A stretch of 41,896 bases of DNA from Stenotrophomonas sp. PS02298 (GCF_029959445.1 NZ_JASCOR010000020.1:1-41896); one strand, 5' to 3'; positions 25,046-33,246 are shown, counted from the stretch's first letter. Notes: generated by a model from the letters alone, not told the origin. Numbers and translations are program-made.

Positions 25046-25921
25046 ATGTCAGTTTTGATCAACAAGAACACCAAGGTGATCGTGCAGGGCTTTACCGGCC
25101 AGCAGGGCACCTTCCACGCCACTCAGATGATCGAGTACGGCACCCAGGTTGTCGGCGGCGTGACCCCGGGCAAGGGCGGCACCACCCACATCGACCTGCC
25201 GGTGTTCAACACCGTGGCCGATGCCGTGCAGAGCACCGGCGCCAATGCCTCGGTCATCTACGTGCCGCCGCCGTACGCGGCTGACGCGATCCTGGAAGCC
25301 GCTGCTGCCGGCATCAAGGTCATCGTCTGCATCACCGAAGGCATCCCGGTGCTGGACATGCTGCGCGTCAAGAACGTGCTGACCCGTTCGCATCCGGACA
25401 CCGTGCTGATCGGGCCGAACTGCCCCGGCGTGATCACCCCGGGCGAGTGCAAGATCGGCATCATGCCGGGCCACATCCACATGCCGGGCAAGATCGGCAT
25501 CGTGTCGCGTTCGGGCACCCTGACCTATGAAGCGGTCAAGCAGACCACGGAAGTGGGCTTGGGCCAGTCGACCTGCATCGGTATCGGCGGCGACCCGATC
25601 AACGGCCTGAACTTCGTTGACTGCCTGAAGCTGTTCAACGAAGACCCGCAGACCGAAGGCATCATCATGGTTGGCGAAATCGGCGGCGACGCTGAAGAAG
25701 CCGGTGCGGAGTACATCAAGAACCACGTGAAGAAGCCGGTTGTCGGCTTCATCGCTGGTGCATCGGCTCCGGCCGGCAAGCGCATGGGCCACGCTGGTGC
25801 GATCGCATCGGGCGGCAAGGGCACGGCTGAGGGCAAGTTCGCAGCGATGGAAGCTGCTGGCGTTGTCACCGTCCGTTCGCCGGGCGACCTGGGCGCTGCC
25901 ATCGCGAAGCTGGTCAAGTAA
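25046..25921 (+). CDS. sucD: Succinyl-CoA synthetase alpha subunit
   Basis: A 291-residue subunit with the CoA-binding Rossmann domain ([35 protein letters not shown]) and the ligase domain. The phosphorylated histidine lies in [64 protein letters not shown] is almost invariant in the family. AAGGAAA precedes the ATG. It forms an operon with sucC and is closed by a strong terminator. Codon use is strongly biased to G/C-ending codons, fitting high expression. Confidence 0.97.
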   Translation: MSVLINKNTKVIVQGFTGQQGTFHATQMIEYGTQVVGGVTPGKGGTTHIDLPVFNTVADAVQSTGANASVIYVPPPYAADAILEAAAAGIKVIVCITEGIPVLDMLRVKNVLTRSHPDTVLIGPNCPGVITPGECKIGIMPGHIHMPGKIGIVSRSGTLTYEAVKQTTEVGLGQSTCIGIGGDPINGLNFVDCLKLFNEDPQTEGIIMVGEIGGDAEEAGAEYIKNHVKKPVVGFIAGASAPAGKRMGHAGAIASGGKGTAEGKFAAMEAAGVVTVRSPGDLGAAIAKLVK

Positions 25922-25942
25922 GACTGCGCTTCAGTGATTTGA

Positions 25943-25974
25943 GAAAGGCCACCTTCGGGTGGCCTTTCTTATTT
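25943..25974 (+). terminator. Rho-independent terminator of sucCD
   Basis: GAAAGGCCACC, loop TTCG, GGTGGCCTTTC (stem 25943-25953 with 25958-25968), then TTATTTC. A perfect 11-bp stem capped by a stable TTCG tetraloop, 22 bases after the sucD stop. Confidence 0.95.
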
Positions 25975-26024
25975 CTGGGGGGCGGGGGTAAAAGCCAAGA
26001 ACAAAAGCAACATCTAAGAGCCTG

Positions 26025-26062
26025 CCCTCACCCCTACCCCTCTCCCGCAGGCGGGAGAGGGG
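26025..26062 (-). repeat. Dispersed 26-bp palindrome with directional arm (copy 1)
   Basis: The palindrome CCCCTCTCCCGC-AG-GCGGGAGAGGGG occupies 26037-26062, preceded by CCCTCACCCCTA. The arm gives the unit a direction, and this copy points to the minus strand. It forms the left border of the hexamer arrays at 26064-26311. Confidence 0.9.
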
Positions 26063-26063
26063 C

Positions 26064-26187
26064 CAGCCCAAGCCACACCCACAGCCAAAGCCAGAGCCCA
26101 AGCCAGAGCCCAAGCCAAAGCCAAAGCCTAAGCCTAAGCCTAAGCCACAGCCACAGCCACAGCCACAGCCGGGGCCAGGGCCAGGGC
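26064..26187 (+). repeat. Degenerate AAGCCN hexamer array
   Basis: About 124 bases built from six-base units AAGCCA, CAGCCA, GAGCCC, TAAGCC and similar, with no unique spacer between them. It is open in several frames on both strands and would encode two-residue repeats (for example Ser-Gln/Ser-Leu or Gly-Phe/Gly-Cys), but has no ribosome-binding site and is probably non-coding. Confidence 0.85.
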
Positions 26188-26237
26188 TGAATTCCAAGTC
26201 GACGTTAGACCACTGACTAAAGCTCATCTTTTGCACT

Positions 26238-26311
26238 GGCTGTAGCTTTGGCTTTGGCTTTGGCTTTGGCTGTGGCTTGGGCTTGGGCTCTGGCTCTGGT
26301 TCTAGCTCCGG
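26238..26311 (-). repeat. AAGCCN hexamer array in inverted orientation
   Basis: GGCTTT, GGCTGT, GGGCTT and GGCTCT units, the reverse complement of the array at 26064-26187, separated from it by about 50 bases of unique sequence (26188-26237). Unit variants occur in a similar order in the two arms, so one may be an inverted copy of the other. The two arms could pair into a large imperfect cruciform. Confidence 0.85.
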
Positions 26312-26321
26312 CAGTTGCTTT

Positions 26322-26360
26322 CCCCTCTCCCGCCTGCGGGAGAGGGGTAGGGGTGAGGGG
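26322..26360 (+). repeat. Dispersed 26-bp palindrome with directional arm (copy 2)
   Basis: CCCCTCTCCCGC-CT-GCGGGAGAGGGG (26322-26347) followed by TAGGGGTGAGGGG. It points opposite to copy 1, so the two palindromes enclose the mirrored hexamer arrays. The remaining 155 bases before the DUF559 gene show nothing clear. Confidence 0.9.
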
Positions 26361-26515
26361 AAGCTCTGGCTTTTTGCCGTGAGCCTCTCCCATCGTTATC
26401 TGCCCGCTCGAAGGCAGCGCCCCAAAAGCCCAAAATCGTTACATCCAAAAGCGCGCTTTCCCTGATTTCAGCCGCCGCCTTGCCAGGTAATCGTCTCTTT
26501 GCAAAGGAGGCAACC

Positions 26516-26896
26516 ATGCGTAAAGGCAGCAAAACCAACAGCGCCCGAGCCCTGCGCCGGCGTATGACCGATGCCGAGCACCGTATCTGGTATTTCCTCA
26601 GGGGCCGCCACCTGGTCGGCTTCAAATTCCGGCGGCAACACCCCATCGGGCCTTATGTCGTGGATTTCGTCTGCCTGGAGCAAAAACTGGTCATCGAACT
26701 CGACGGCGGCCAACACGCATCCGACCCCAACGACCCCCATCGCGACGCCTTCCTGCAACGCAACGGCTACCGCGTGCTGCGCTTCTGGAATAATGAGGCC
26801 CTGAGCCATACCGCCGCGGTCTGCGAAAGCATCCTGCGGGCGGCATCGGTAACACCAAGCCCCCGCAGGGTGCGGGGCCAAGCAGAAGGTTGTTGA
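26516..26896 (+). CDS. DUF559 / Vsr-like endonuclease-domain protein
   Basis: A 126-residue protein of the DUF559 family, related to very-short-patch-repair nucleases of the PD-(D/E)xK fold. Visible features: a basic N-terminus (LRRRMTDAEHRIWYFLRGRHL), FKFRRQHPIGPYVVDFVCLE with D50, then LVIELDGGQH with E61, D63, Q66 and H67, and a C-terminal RVLRFWNNEAL strand. All candidate catalytic residues are present. An ideal AAAGGAGG site selects the ATG at 26516. The last 15 codons contain a perfect CCCCGCA-GGG-TGCGGGG hairpin. The stop is one base before the nadE ATG. Its role is unknown in the family; DUF559 genes often sit alone beside repeats. Confidence 0.85.
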   Translation: MRKGSKTNSARALRRRMTDAEHRIWYFLRGRHLVGFKFRRQHPIGPYVVDFVCLEQKLVIELDGGQHASDPNDPHRDAFLQRNGYRVLRFWNNEALSHTAAVCESILRAASVTPSPRRVRGQAEGC

Positions 26897-26897
26897 T

Positions 26898-28535
26898 ATG
26901 TCCGAATCGCTACGCATCGCCCTGGCCCAGTTCGATTTCCCGGTCGGGGACGTGGACGGCAACGCCAGCCGCATCATCGAACTGATGCAGGAGGCGCGTG
27001 ACGAATACGGTGCCGATGTGGTGCTGTTCCCGGAACTTGCCATCAGCGGCTATCCGCCGGAAGACCTGCTGATGCGCCCCGGCTTCCTGACCAGCTGCGA
27101 GCAGGCTTTGGCGCGGGTTGCCGCCGAAGTGCAGGGCATCGTCGCCGTGGTTGGTTGGCCGCAGACTGCCGGTACGGTGGTCTACAACGCCGCCAGCTTG
27201 CTGCGTGATGGTGCCGTCGCCACTACTTACCGCAAGCGTGAGCTGCCCAACTACGCCGTGTTCGACGAACGACGCTACTTCGACGTGGATCCGGACGGTG
27301 GCAACTGCGTGTTCGAGGTCAATGGCGTGAAGCTGGGTCTTGTGATCTGTGAAGACCTGTGGTTCGCCGAACCGCTGGCCGCCACTGTCAATGCGGGCGC
27401 CGAACTGGTGCTGGTGCCCAATGCCTCGCCATATGAACGTGGCAAGCACGCCCAGCGCGATGCGCTGCTGGCCGAGCGCAGCCGTGAGAGCGGCGCGGCC
27501 ATCGCGTACGTCAACACTGTTGGCGGCCAGGATGCGGTGGTGTTTGATGGCGCTTCGGTCGTGGCCGATGGCGATGGCACCGTGCATCCGGCTGCCGTGG
27601 CGTTCACTGAAGAAATGCTGGTGGTCGAGTACAACGTCGCTGGGCGCAATTTCATGCCGCTGCGCTGGATCGATGATGGCGATGAAAGCATGGATGCATT
27701 GGCCTGGCGGGCGGTTACCCGCGGCATCCAGGACTATTGCGGCAAGAACGGTTTCAGCAAGATATGGCTGGGGCTGTCAGGGGGCATCGACTCTGCGCTG
27801 GTACTGGCGATGGCGGTCGATGCGCTTGGCGCCGACAACGTCACCGCAGTCAGCATGCCGTCGCGCTATACCGCTGACCTGTCCAATGATCTGGCGGTGG
27901 AGCAATGCCGTGCGCTCGGTGTGAAGCTGGAGACGGTGCCGATCGAGCTGGCGTTCCAGGGCTTGATGCAGTCGTTGTCGGCCATGTTCGAAGGGCAGGC
28001 GGCCGATGTCACCGAGGAAAACCTGCAGTCGCGCAGCCGGGGCGTGATTCTGATGGCGCTGAGCAACAAGTTCGGCGGCCTGGTGCTCACGACTGGCAAC
28101 AAGAGCGAGTACGCGGTGGGTTACGCCACCATCTACGGCGACATGTGCGGCGGCTATGCGCCGCTGAAGGACTTGTACAAGACGGAGGTCTACGGTCTGT
28201 CCAAGTGGCGCAATACGGTGGGTGGCGCGCCGGTGATTCCGCCGGCGGTGATAAGCCGCGCACCCTCGGCCGAGCTGCGGGAGAACCAGACTGACCAGGA
28301 CTCACTGCCGGCCTACGATGTACTGGATGGCATCCTGTACCGCTTCATTGATCAGGAACAGTCGCGCGAGGACATTGTTGCTGCCGGTTATGCGCCGGAC
28401 GTCGTGGACCGGGTGCTGAAACTGGTGCGGATCAGCGAATGGAAGCGCCATCAGGCTGCACCGGGACCGAAGGTGTCGCGGCGTGCTTTTGGCCGCGAGC
28501 GCCGCTATCCCATCACCAATGGCTATCGCGGCTGA
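26898..28535 (+). CDS. nadE: Glutamine-dependent NAD+ synthetase
   Basis: A 545-residue two-domain enzyme. The N-terminal nitrilase-type glutaminase (1-265) has the triad E46 (FPELAISG), K113 (YRKRELPNY) and C151 (VICEDLWF), releasing ammonia from glutamine. The C-terminal synthetase (about 275-545) has the PPi-loop motif SGGIDS (294-299) and TGNKSEYAVGYATIYGDMCGGYAPLKDLYKTEVY. It converts nicotinate adenine dinucleotide to NAD+ in the cytosol. AGAAGG, nine bases before the ATG, lies inside the end of the DUF559 gene, so the two are probably translated from one message. A clear terminator follows. Confidence 0.97.
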   Translation: MSESLRIALAQFDFPVGDVDGNASRIIELMQEARDEYGADVVLFPELAISGYPPEDLLMRPGFLTSCEQALARVAAEVQGIVAVVGWPQTAGTVVYNAASLLRDGAVATTYRKRELPNYAVFDERRYFDVDPDGGNCVFEVNGVKLGLVICEDLWFAEPLAATVNAGAELVLVPNASPYERGKHAQRDALLAERSRESGAAIAYVNTVGGQDAVVFDGASVVADGDGTVHPAAVAFTEEMLVVEYNVAGRNFMPLRWIDDGDESMDALAWRAVTRGIQDYCGKNGFSKIWLGLSGGIDSALVLAMAVDALGADNVTAVSMPSRYTADLSNDLAVEQCRALGVKLETVPIELAFQGLMQSLSAMFEGQAADVTEENLQSRSRGVILMALSNKFGGLVLTTGNKSEYAVGYATIYGDMCGGYAPLKDLYKTEVYGLSKWRNTVGGAPVIPPAVISRAPSAELRENQTDQDSLPAYDVLDGILYRFIDQEQSREDIVAAGYAPDVVDRVLKLVRISEWKRHQAAPGPKVSRRAFGRERRYPITNGYRG

Positions 28536-28559
28536 TCGTCTGGCCGCCGGCAGGTGTAA

Positions 28560-28593
28560 ACGGAAGGGGCCAACAGGCCCCTTCCGTCTGTTT
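28560..28593 (+). terminator. Rho-independent terminator of nadE
   Basis: ACGGAAGGGGCC, loop AACA, GGCCCCTTCCGT (28560-28571 with 28576-28587), followed by CTGTTT. A perfect 12-bp stem 25 bases after the nadE stop. Confidence 0.92.
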
Positions 28594-28804
28594 CGCATTG
28601 GGGCTGTGACCTCCCTGGCCGCGTTGAGTGCGCGCTTTCCTCGGTGCGGATGTGGTGGTCCATGTCAGTTTGGGTTGGATGGCGCCTGACGTGTGGCAAT
28701 CCAGCAATCTCTTCACGAAACAACGTCGGTTTTGGACAAATTCTCAACATGTTGGGGATGCAGGATGGAGCCACAAGAAAACACTGGTTCATCTCTCTCT
28801 CCTT

Positions 28805-28831
28805 GCCACTGCCCTGTCAGTGGCATTTTTT
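28805..28831 (+). terminator. Orphan intrinsic terminator upstream of the TonB receptor gene
   Basis: GCCACTG (28805-28811), loop CCCTGT, CAGTGGC (28818-28824), then ATTTTTT. A clean terminator with no gene in the 210 bases before it, since nadE already ends at 28593. Just upstream is the pyrimidine run TCTCTCTCTCC (28785-28803 region). It may end a small RNA, or act as an attenuator for the receptor gene at 29044. The rest of 28594-29043 shows no convincing gene. Confidence 0.8.
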
Positions 28832-29043
28832 ATGCGCGTGTGCGCCGCACATGGCGCGTTTGAGGCCGGCTGACACGGCATGACAAGAATCACCGTGCCT
28901 GCTGCCACGCAGCGAAAAACAGCGGCGAAATTCGATCGTTAATTTTCCGTCAGGCCGATGCGATTGGTGTCATCCAGCGCAGCGTCCCAGTAACGGTTCT
29001 GAGCGATCAGGACGTGTCCTTCTTCATCTGGAACACGCTAACA

Positions 29044-31653
29044 ATGAAAAAGAATAAGTTGAACTCCGGCCTGCGCCGGGGCGCCCTGGTTGTTGCCATT
29101 GGCCTGTCCATCAGCGGAACAACGCTGGCGCAGGAAACTCAAGCGAACGGCAACGCCACCACGTTGGACCGCATCGAGATCACCGGTTCGCGCATCAAGC
29201 GTGCAGACGTGGAAGGTGCATTGCCGATTACCGTGATCGGTCGCGAAGACATCGAAGTAAGCGGAAAGGCCACCGTGGCCGACATCCTGCAGAGCTCCAG
29301 TTTCAACTCCTTTGGTTCGTTCGTGCCGAGCTCTGGCAGCTCGGCGCAATCGTTTGCTGGCCTGAGCCTGCGCGGGCTGGGCGAAGGTCGTACCCTGATC
29401 CTGATCGACGGTCGCCGCGCAGCGGTATCGCCGTTGACCGGTGAAGGGCAGGACCTGAGTTCGATTCCGGCGGCAGCAGTGGAGCGCATCGAAGTGCTGA
29501 CCGACGGCGCATCGGCGATCTACGGCGCCGACGCCATTGGTGGCGTGGTCAATGTGATCACCCGCAAGAACTACGAAGGGTTCCAGGTCAGCGCTGGCAT
29601 CACTGACAACAAGTATGGTGGCGATGCGTCGGAAGGCTCGGTGCTGTTTGGTGCCGCAGGTGAGCGCGGCTCGGTGATGGGTGGTATCTCCTACACCAAC
29701 CAGAAGATCAGCTTCGTGCGCGATTACCCCTGGTCGGATACCGTGGCCGGCTCCTCGTATTCCAACAATTACCTCAATGTGCTGACTGCCGCCGATGGCA
29801 GCACCATTCCCGGTTCCAACCTCTACACCAAGAACAGCTCGGTGGTGCCGGGGGGTTGCTCGGGCACCAATTTCTACGAGAGCACCAGCAGCACTGGCCG
29901 CACCAGCTGCCTGTACAACTATGTCGGCGACATGGCTGATACCGCCAGCATCAAGAACAAGAACCTGTTCCTGCGCAGCGAATACAGCATCGACGATGTC
30001 TGGACCGTCAACGCCGATATCTACGTCAACCGGAAGAACAGCGACAGCGTCTACGCGCCGGTGCCGGAAAGCATCTTCGTCAGCGCCGACAGCCCGAACA
30101 ACACCACCGGCCAGGATGCTTACATCAAGCACCGCTTCGCCGCCTTGGGTAATCGCTTCACCTATACCGACGAGAACAGCCATGACGTCAACCTCAGTCT
30201 GCATGGCCAGCTGACTGACAGCACCGCGGTTGATTTCGGCGTGCGCAGCAATGAGTCGCGCGCAACCATCACCGGCTACAACTACGTGAACATCCCGGTG
30301 GCGGAGAAATATTTCGAATCGGGTGAGTACAACGTTTTTGATCCGTACTCCAACTCGGCTGCGGTGCTGGATGCCATCGCCACCACCATCAACCGCAATA
30401 CCTACTACAAGCAGCAGGAGGTCAATGCGCAGTTGACCACGGATCTGTTCGAGTTGCCCGGCGGCGTGTCGGCACTGGCGGTCGGCGGCGAGTACAGCAA
30501 GCACGACTACTCGGACATCTACGACCAGCAGTCTGCCGCCGGCAATGTTGGTGGTTCCTCGGGCAACTCGGCCTGGGGTGATCGCACACTGAGTTCGGTC
30601 TATGCTGAGTGGAGCCTGCCGATCTTCAACAACTTCTCGGCGGACGTGGCGCTGCGTTACGACCATTATTCCGACTTTGGTGACGCTACCTCCCCCAAGC
30701 TGTCGCTGCGCTACCAGCCGTTGCATAACCTGACCTTCCGTACCTCCTACGGTGAAGGCTTCCGCGCGCCCACCTTGCAGGCGCTGAACCAGCAGACCGC
30801 CTTCTCTGCCGATACGGTGACCGATGAAGCCACGGCGCTGGCTTACGGTCTGGCGGCTTCAAGCTCCATCCAGATCAACGGCTACCATGTCGCCAACCCG
30901 GACCTGAAGGCCGAGACCTCCAAGCAGTTCAGCTTTGGCGTGGTGTATGACCCGTTCTCCTGGGCCAACATCACCGTGGACTACTGGAACACCAAGATCG
31001 AGAACCAGATCAAGTGGTATTCCGCGCAGACGGTGATCAACCGTACCGAGCTGGGCCAGTTCCTGCCGGACAACCTGTCGGTGGTGCGCAATACCGACGG
31101 TTCGATCCAGTCGGTATATGCCGGCTACGGCAATGAAGGCCTGGTCAAGACCGATGGTGTGGACCTCAACATCCGCACCCAGTTCGACTTCGACAACTGG
31201 GGCAAGCTGACTTCATCGTTGCAGGGTTCCTGGACACACAGCTACAAGGTCGACAGCCGCTACGGCTCGGACGAATACGTGGGCACCAGCGGTTATCCGG
31301 AATGGCGTGCCAACCTCAATACCCGCTGGGAGCGCGGCGATTGGAGTGTGGCCTGGACCATGAACATGATCGGCTACGAGCCGGGTTACTACGTGGACTA
31401 CTACCAGGGCGATTACAGCTGCTCGGAGTTGAAGTCCGAGGGTTACGTGAAGCGTTGTGGTGGGGCCTACATCACCCATGACCTGCAGTTCGCGTACAAC
31501 ACCCCGTGGAAGGCGAGCATCTCGCTGGGCGTGCGCAACCTGACCAACAAGGCGCCGGTGTACGACGTGGCGTACTCGCCGACCAACTTCAACAACTATC
31601 TGTACAACGGCTACGGCCGGCAGTTGTATATGCGTTACACGCAGAGCTTCTGA
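29044..31653 (+). CDS. TonB-dependent outer-membrane receptor
   Basis: An 869-residue receptor. A signal peptide (MKKNKLNSGLRRGALVVAIGLSISGTTLA, cleavage before QET) is followed by a TonB-box-like LDRIEITGSRI, the plug domain (about 50-175: VADILQSS, LSLRGLGEGRTLILIDGRR, IPAAAVERIEVLTDGASAIYGADAIGGVVNVITRK), and a C-terminal 22-strand barrel ending LYMRYTQSF with the terminal phenylalanine needed for BAM assembly. The GSRIKR-type plug start is common in the large receptor sets of Xanthomonadaceae. ATG 29044 starts the signal peptide; the frame is open from GTG 29014. The substrate is unknown: no transporter, regulator or degradative enzyme is adjacent. Confidence 0.93.
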   Translation: MKKNKLNSGLRRGALVVAIGLSISGTTLAQETQANGNATTLDRIEITGSRIKRADVEGALPITVIGREDIEVSGKATVADILQSSSFNSFGSFVPSSGSSAQSFAGLSLRGLGEGRTLILIDGRRAAVSPLTGEGQDLSSIPAAAVERIEVLTDGASAIYGADAIGGVVNVITRKNYEGFQVSAGITDNKYGGDASEGSVLFGAAGERGSVMGGISYTNQKISFVRDYPWSDTVAGSSYSNNYLNVLTAADGSTIPGSNLYTKNSSVVPGGCSGTNFYESTSSTGRTSCLYNYVGDMADTASIKNKNLFLRSEYSIDDVWTVNADIYVNRKNSDSVYAPVPESIFVSADSPNNTTGQDAYIKHRFAALGNRFTYTDENSHDVNLSLHGQLTDSTAVDFGVRSNESRATITGYNYVNIPVAEKYFESGEYNVFDPYSNSAAVLDAIATTINRNTYYKQQEVNAQLTTDLFELPGGVSALAVGGEYSKHDYSDIYDQQSAAGNVGGSSGNSAWGDRTLSSVYAEWSLPIFNNFSADVALRYDHYSDFGDATSPKLSLRYQPLHNLTFRTSYGEGFRAPTLQALNQQTAFSADTVTDEATALAYGLAASSSIQINGYHVANPDLKAETSKQFSFGVVYDPFSWANITVDYWNTKIENQIKWYSAQTVINRTELGQFLPDNLSVVRNTDGSIQSVYAGYGNEGLVKTDGVDLNIRTQFDFDNWGKLTSSLQGSWTHSYKVDSRYGSDEYVGTSGYPEWRANLNTRWERGDWSVAWTMNMIGYEPGYYVDYYQGDYSCSELKSEGYVKRCGGAYITHDLQFAYNTPWKASISLGVRNLTNKAPVYDVAYSPTNFNNYLYNGYGRQLYMRYTQSF

Positions 31654-31677
31654 GTTTGAGTTGGTTTGAGTGATGTG

Positions 31678-31710
31678 AGCGGCCCCGGCGACGGGGCCGC
31701 TTTCTGTTTT
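31678..31710 (+). terminator. Rho-independent terminator of the TonB receptor gene
   Basis: AGCGGCCCC (31678-31686), loop GGCGAC, GGGGCCGCT (31693-31701), then TTCTGTTTT. A perfect 9-bp GC-rich stem 24 bases after the stop codon. Confidence 0.93.
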
Positions 31711-31729
31711 GGCGCACTGCCAGTGCGCG

Positions 31730-31842
31730 CATTGCTAGCCCCTCTCCCGCAAGCGGGGTGAGAGGAGCAGCTTGCGAACCACTGGTTCGCTGCTCCTTGA
31801 ACGACCTTGCGCCAGCGCAAGGGCCGGGGCGCGGAGCGGGGG
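31730..31842 (+). repeat. Composite palindromic element, about 113 bp (copy B)
   Basis: Three dyads in a row: CCCCTCTCCCGC...GCGGGGTGAGAGG, then GCGAACC-ACT-GGTTCGC, then CTTGCGC-CA-GCGCAAG, ending in GGGCCGGGGCGCGGAGCGG. A nearly identical copy lies in the opposite orientation at 35991-36103, and a decayed core at 4147-4184. The layout resembles bacterial interspersed mosaic elements. Confidence 0.9.
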
Positions 31843-31900
31843 GGGAGGGCTGGGCGAAGCCGGGATGGTGAACCTGGGCAACGACTGCCGGAGTTCCAAG

Positions 31901-31930
31901 GCACAAAGCACAAAGCACAAAGCACAAAGC
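31901..31930 (+). repeat. GCACAAA tandem repeat, 4 units
   Basis: Four perfect heptamers GCACAAA (31901-31928) plus the start of a fifth. It lies between the composite element and a degenerate palindrome near 31962-31980. Confidence 0.95.
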
Positions 31931-31980
31931 TCCCCCCATCCGCCCTTCGGGCACCTTCCCCCGCAAGCGGGAGAAGAAGG

Positions 31981-32090
31981 CCACAGCCCAAGCCACAGGC
32001 CACAGCCCAAGCCACAGGCCACAGCCCAAGCCACAGGCCACAGCCCAAGCCACAGGCCACAGCCCAAGCCACAGGCCACAGCCCAAGCCA
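31981..32090 (+). repeat. 19-bp tandem repeat, five perfect units
   Basis: The unit CCACAGCCCAAGCCACAGG is repeated exactly five times (31981-32075), followed by a sixth unit that changes after 15 bases into the hexamer run. Each 19-mer is made of CACAGCC/CAAGCC words, so it is a higher-order form of the hexamer theme near 26.1 kb. There are no unique spacers, so it is not a CRISPR array. Confidence 0.95.
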
Positions 32091-32163
32091 AAGCCAAAGG
32101 CCGAAGCCAAAGGCCGAAGCCAAAGGCCGAAGCCAAAGCCAAAGCCAAAGCCAAAGCCAAAGG
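32091..32163 (+). repeat. 13-bp units followed by AAGCCA hexamers
   Basis: Three perfect units AAGCCAAAGGCCG (32091-32129), then five AAGCCA hexamers (32130-32159) and AAGGCCCC. It continues the 19-bp array directly. Together they fill about 180 bases between the TonB receptor gene and bamD. Confidence 0.95.
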
Positions 32164-32190
32164 CCCCAGCTTCCTGTTGCCGAATCGCAG

Positions 32191-32218
32191 AAACACGAAA
32201 GGGGCCCCAAGGCCCCTT
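32191..32218 (-). terminator. Terminator-like hairpin of bamD
   Basis: On the minus strand AAGGGGCC, loop TTGG, GGCCCCTT (stem 32211-32218 with 32199-32206), then TCGTGTTT. A perfect 8-bp stem 26 bases past the bamD stop, with a weak U-rich tail. Confidence 0.75.
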
Positions 32219-32244
32219 CCTGATCACCACATTAGCGCAGCAGC

Positions 32245-33129
32245 TTACTTGCCGCGGTTCATCGTGGCGTTGCTCTGGCCGGTGGCCACCGAGCGCTCAC
32301 CCGCGAACGGATTCAGCTTGCGGATCATCCACGGGTACTTCGGCCAGTTGCCAGCCAGCCACGGGTGCTCCGGCTGGTTCAGCTGCAGCACGCGACGGGC
32401 GTCGTCGGCCAGGGTCTTGTTGCCGAGGTTGGTGTAGGCCTCGCCGAGCAGCGCGACGGCGTCGTACTGGAAGGCGCTCTGCGGGTAGGTCTCCAGCAGG
32501 TAGTTGGCGCGGCCAACCACCGACACCCAGGCGCCGCGACGGGCGTAGTACAGCGCATCGTCCAGCTCATGCTGGGCGAACACGTCGCGCAGTTCGATCA
32601 TGCGCTGGCGTGCATCGGCGGCATAGCGGCTGTTCGGGTAGCGCTCGGTGACGATGTTGAAATCGGCATAGGCTTGGCGCGGGGTCGACAGATCGCGGCG
32701 GCTCGGGTCCAGCGACCATACGCGGCGCAGGAAAACCGTATCGCGGTTGCCGTTGGCAAGACCGCGCAGGTAGTACAGGTACGCGATGTTGCGGTGGGTC
32801 GGGTAGGTACGGATGAAGCGGTCGATGCTCGACACGGCGTCATCGTTCTTGCCGGCCTTGTACTGGGCATAGGCGCTTTCGATCATCGCCTGCTCGGTGT
32901 ACGGGCCGTAAGGGTACTGTGCAATCAAGCGCTTGAAGCTGGTTTCGGCGCCGGACCAATTGCCGCCCTCCATCAGCTTGTGGCTCTTTTCAAACAGTTG
33001 TTCGACCGGCGCGCCTTCGTCGGCGTCCTTCTTGGCGCCGCGGTGGCAACCAGTGGCGACGAAGACCAAAACCAGCAGCAGGGCGGTGAGGCGGACGGGC
33101 GCGGACAGCAGCGAAGAGCGTCGGATCAT
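32245..33129 (-). CDS. bamD: Outer-membrane assembly lipoprotein BamD
   Basis: A 294-residue lipoprotein (formerly ComL). The signal peptide ends in a lipobox, VATGC, with lipidated C28. Five TPR-like repeats follow (for example LFEKSHKLMEGGNWSGAETSFKRLIAQYPYGPYTEQAMIESAYAQYKAG). With BamA it is the essential part of the machine that inserts beta-barrels, such as the TonB receptor upstream, into the outer membrane. The reading frame is open far upstream, but that region is antisense to rluD; the true start is the ATG at 33129. It diverges from rluD across about 117 bases, a bamD/rluD arrangement common in gammaproteobacteria. The C-terminal tail after the last TPR is rich in Arg and Asn. Confidence 0.95.
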   Translation of the reverse strand: MIRRSSLLSAPVRLTALLLVLVFVATGCHRGAKKDADEGAPVEQLFEKSHKLMEGGNWSGAETSFKRLIAQYPYGPYTEQAMIESAYAQYKAGKNDDAVSSIDRFIRTYPTHRNIAYLYYLRGLANGNRDTVFLRRVWSLDPSRRDLSTPRQAYADFNIVTERYPNSRYAADARQRMIELRDVFAQHELDDALYYARRGAWVSVVGRANYLLETYPQSAFQYDAVALLGEAYTNLGNKTLADDARRVLQLNQPEHPWLAGNWPKYPWMIRKLNPFAGERSVATGQSNATMNRGK

Positions 33130-33246
33130 GGGTTCAGGGCAGGACGCGGCAGGAATACGAAGGGGCGATGATAGCCTAGTGGCCTGTCCTGCGACTGACT
33201 GTTGTCGCCTGGACCCCATAATTTCGTCTTTAGCCGGTCTTTGCCC

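Noticed and set aside
29038-30726. 562-residue minus-strand frame over the TonB receptor gene
   Set aside because: Antisense shadow with low-complexity composition; the receptor has a signal peptide, plug and barrel end on the plus strand.
31981-32163. Tandem array considered as CRISPR
   Set aside because: Units follow each other directly without unique spacers, and no cas gene is present in the window.
31589-32230. Open frames through the 19-bp and hexamer repeats encoding Gly-Phe/Leu-Trp or Pro-Lys/Gln-Ala repeats
   Set aside because: Open frames arise on both strands simply because the repeats lack stop words; there is no ribosome-binding site or start with conserved sequence.
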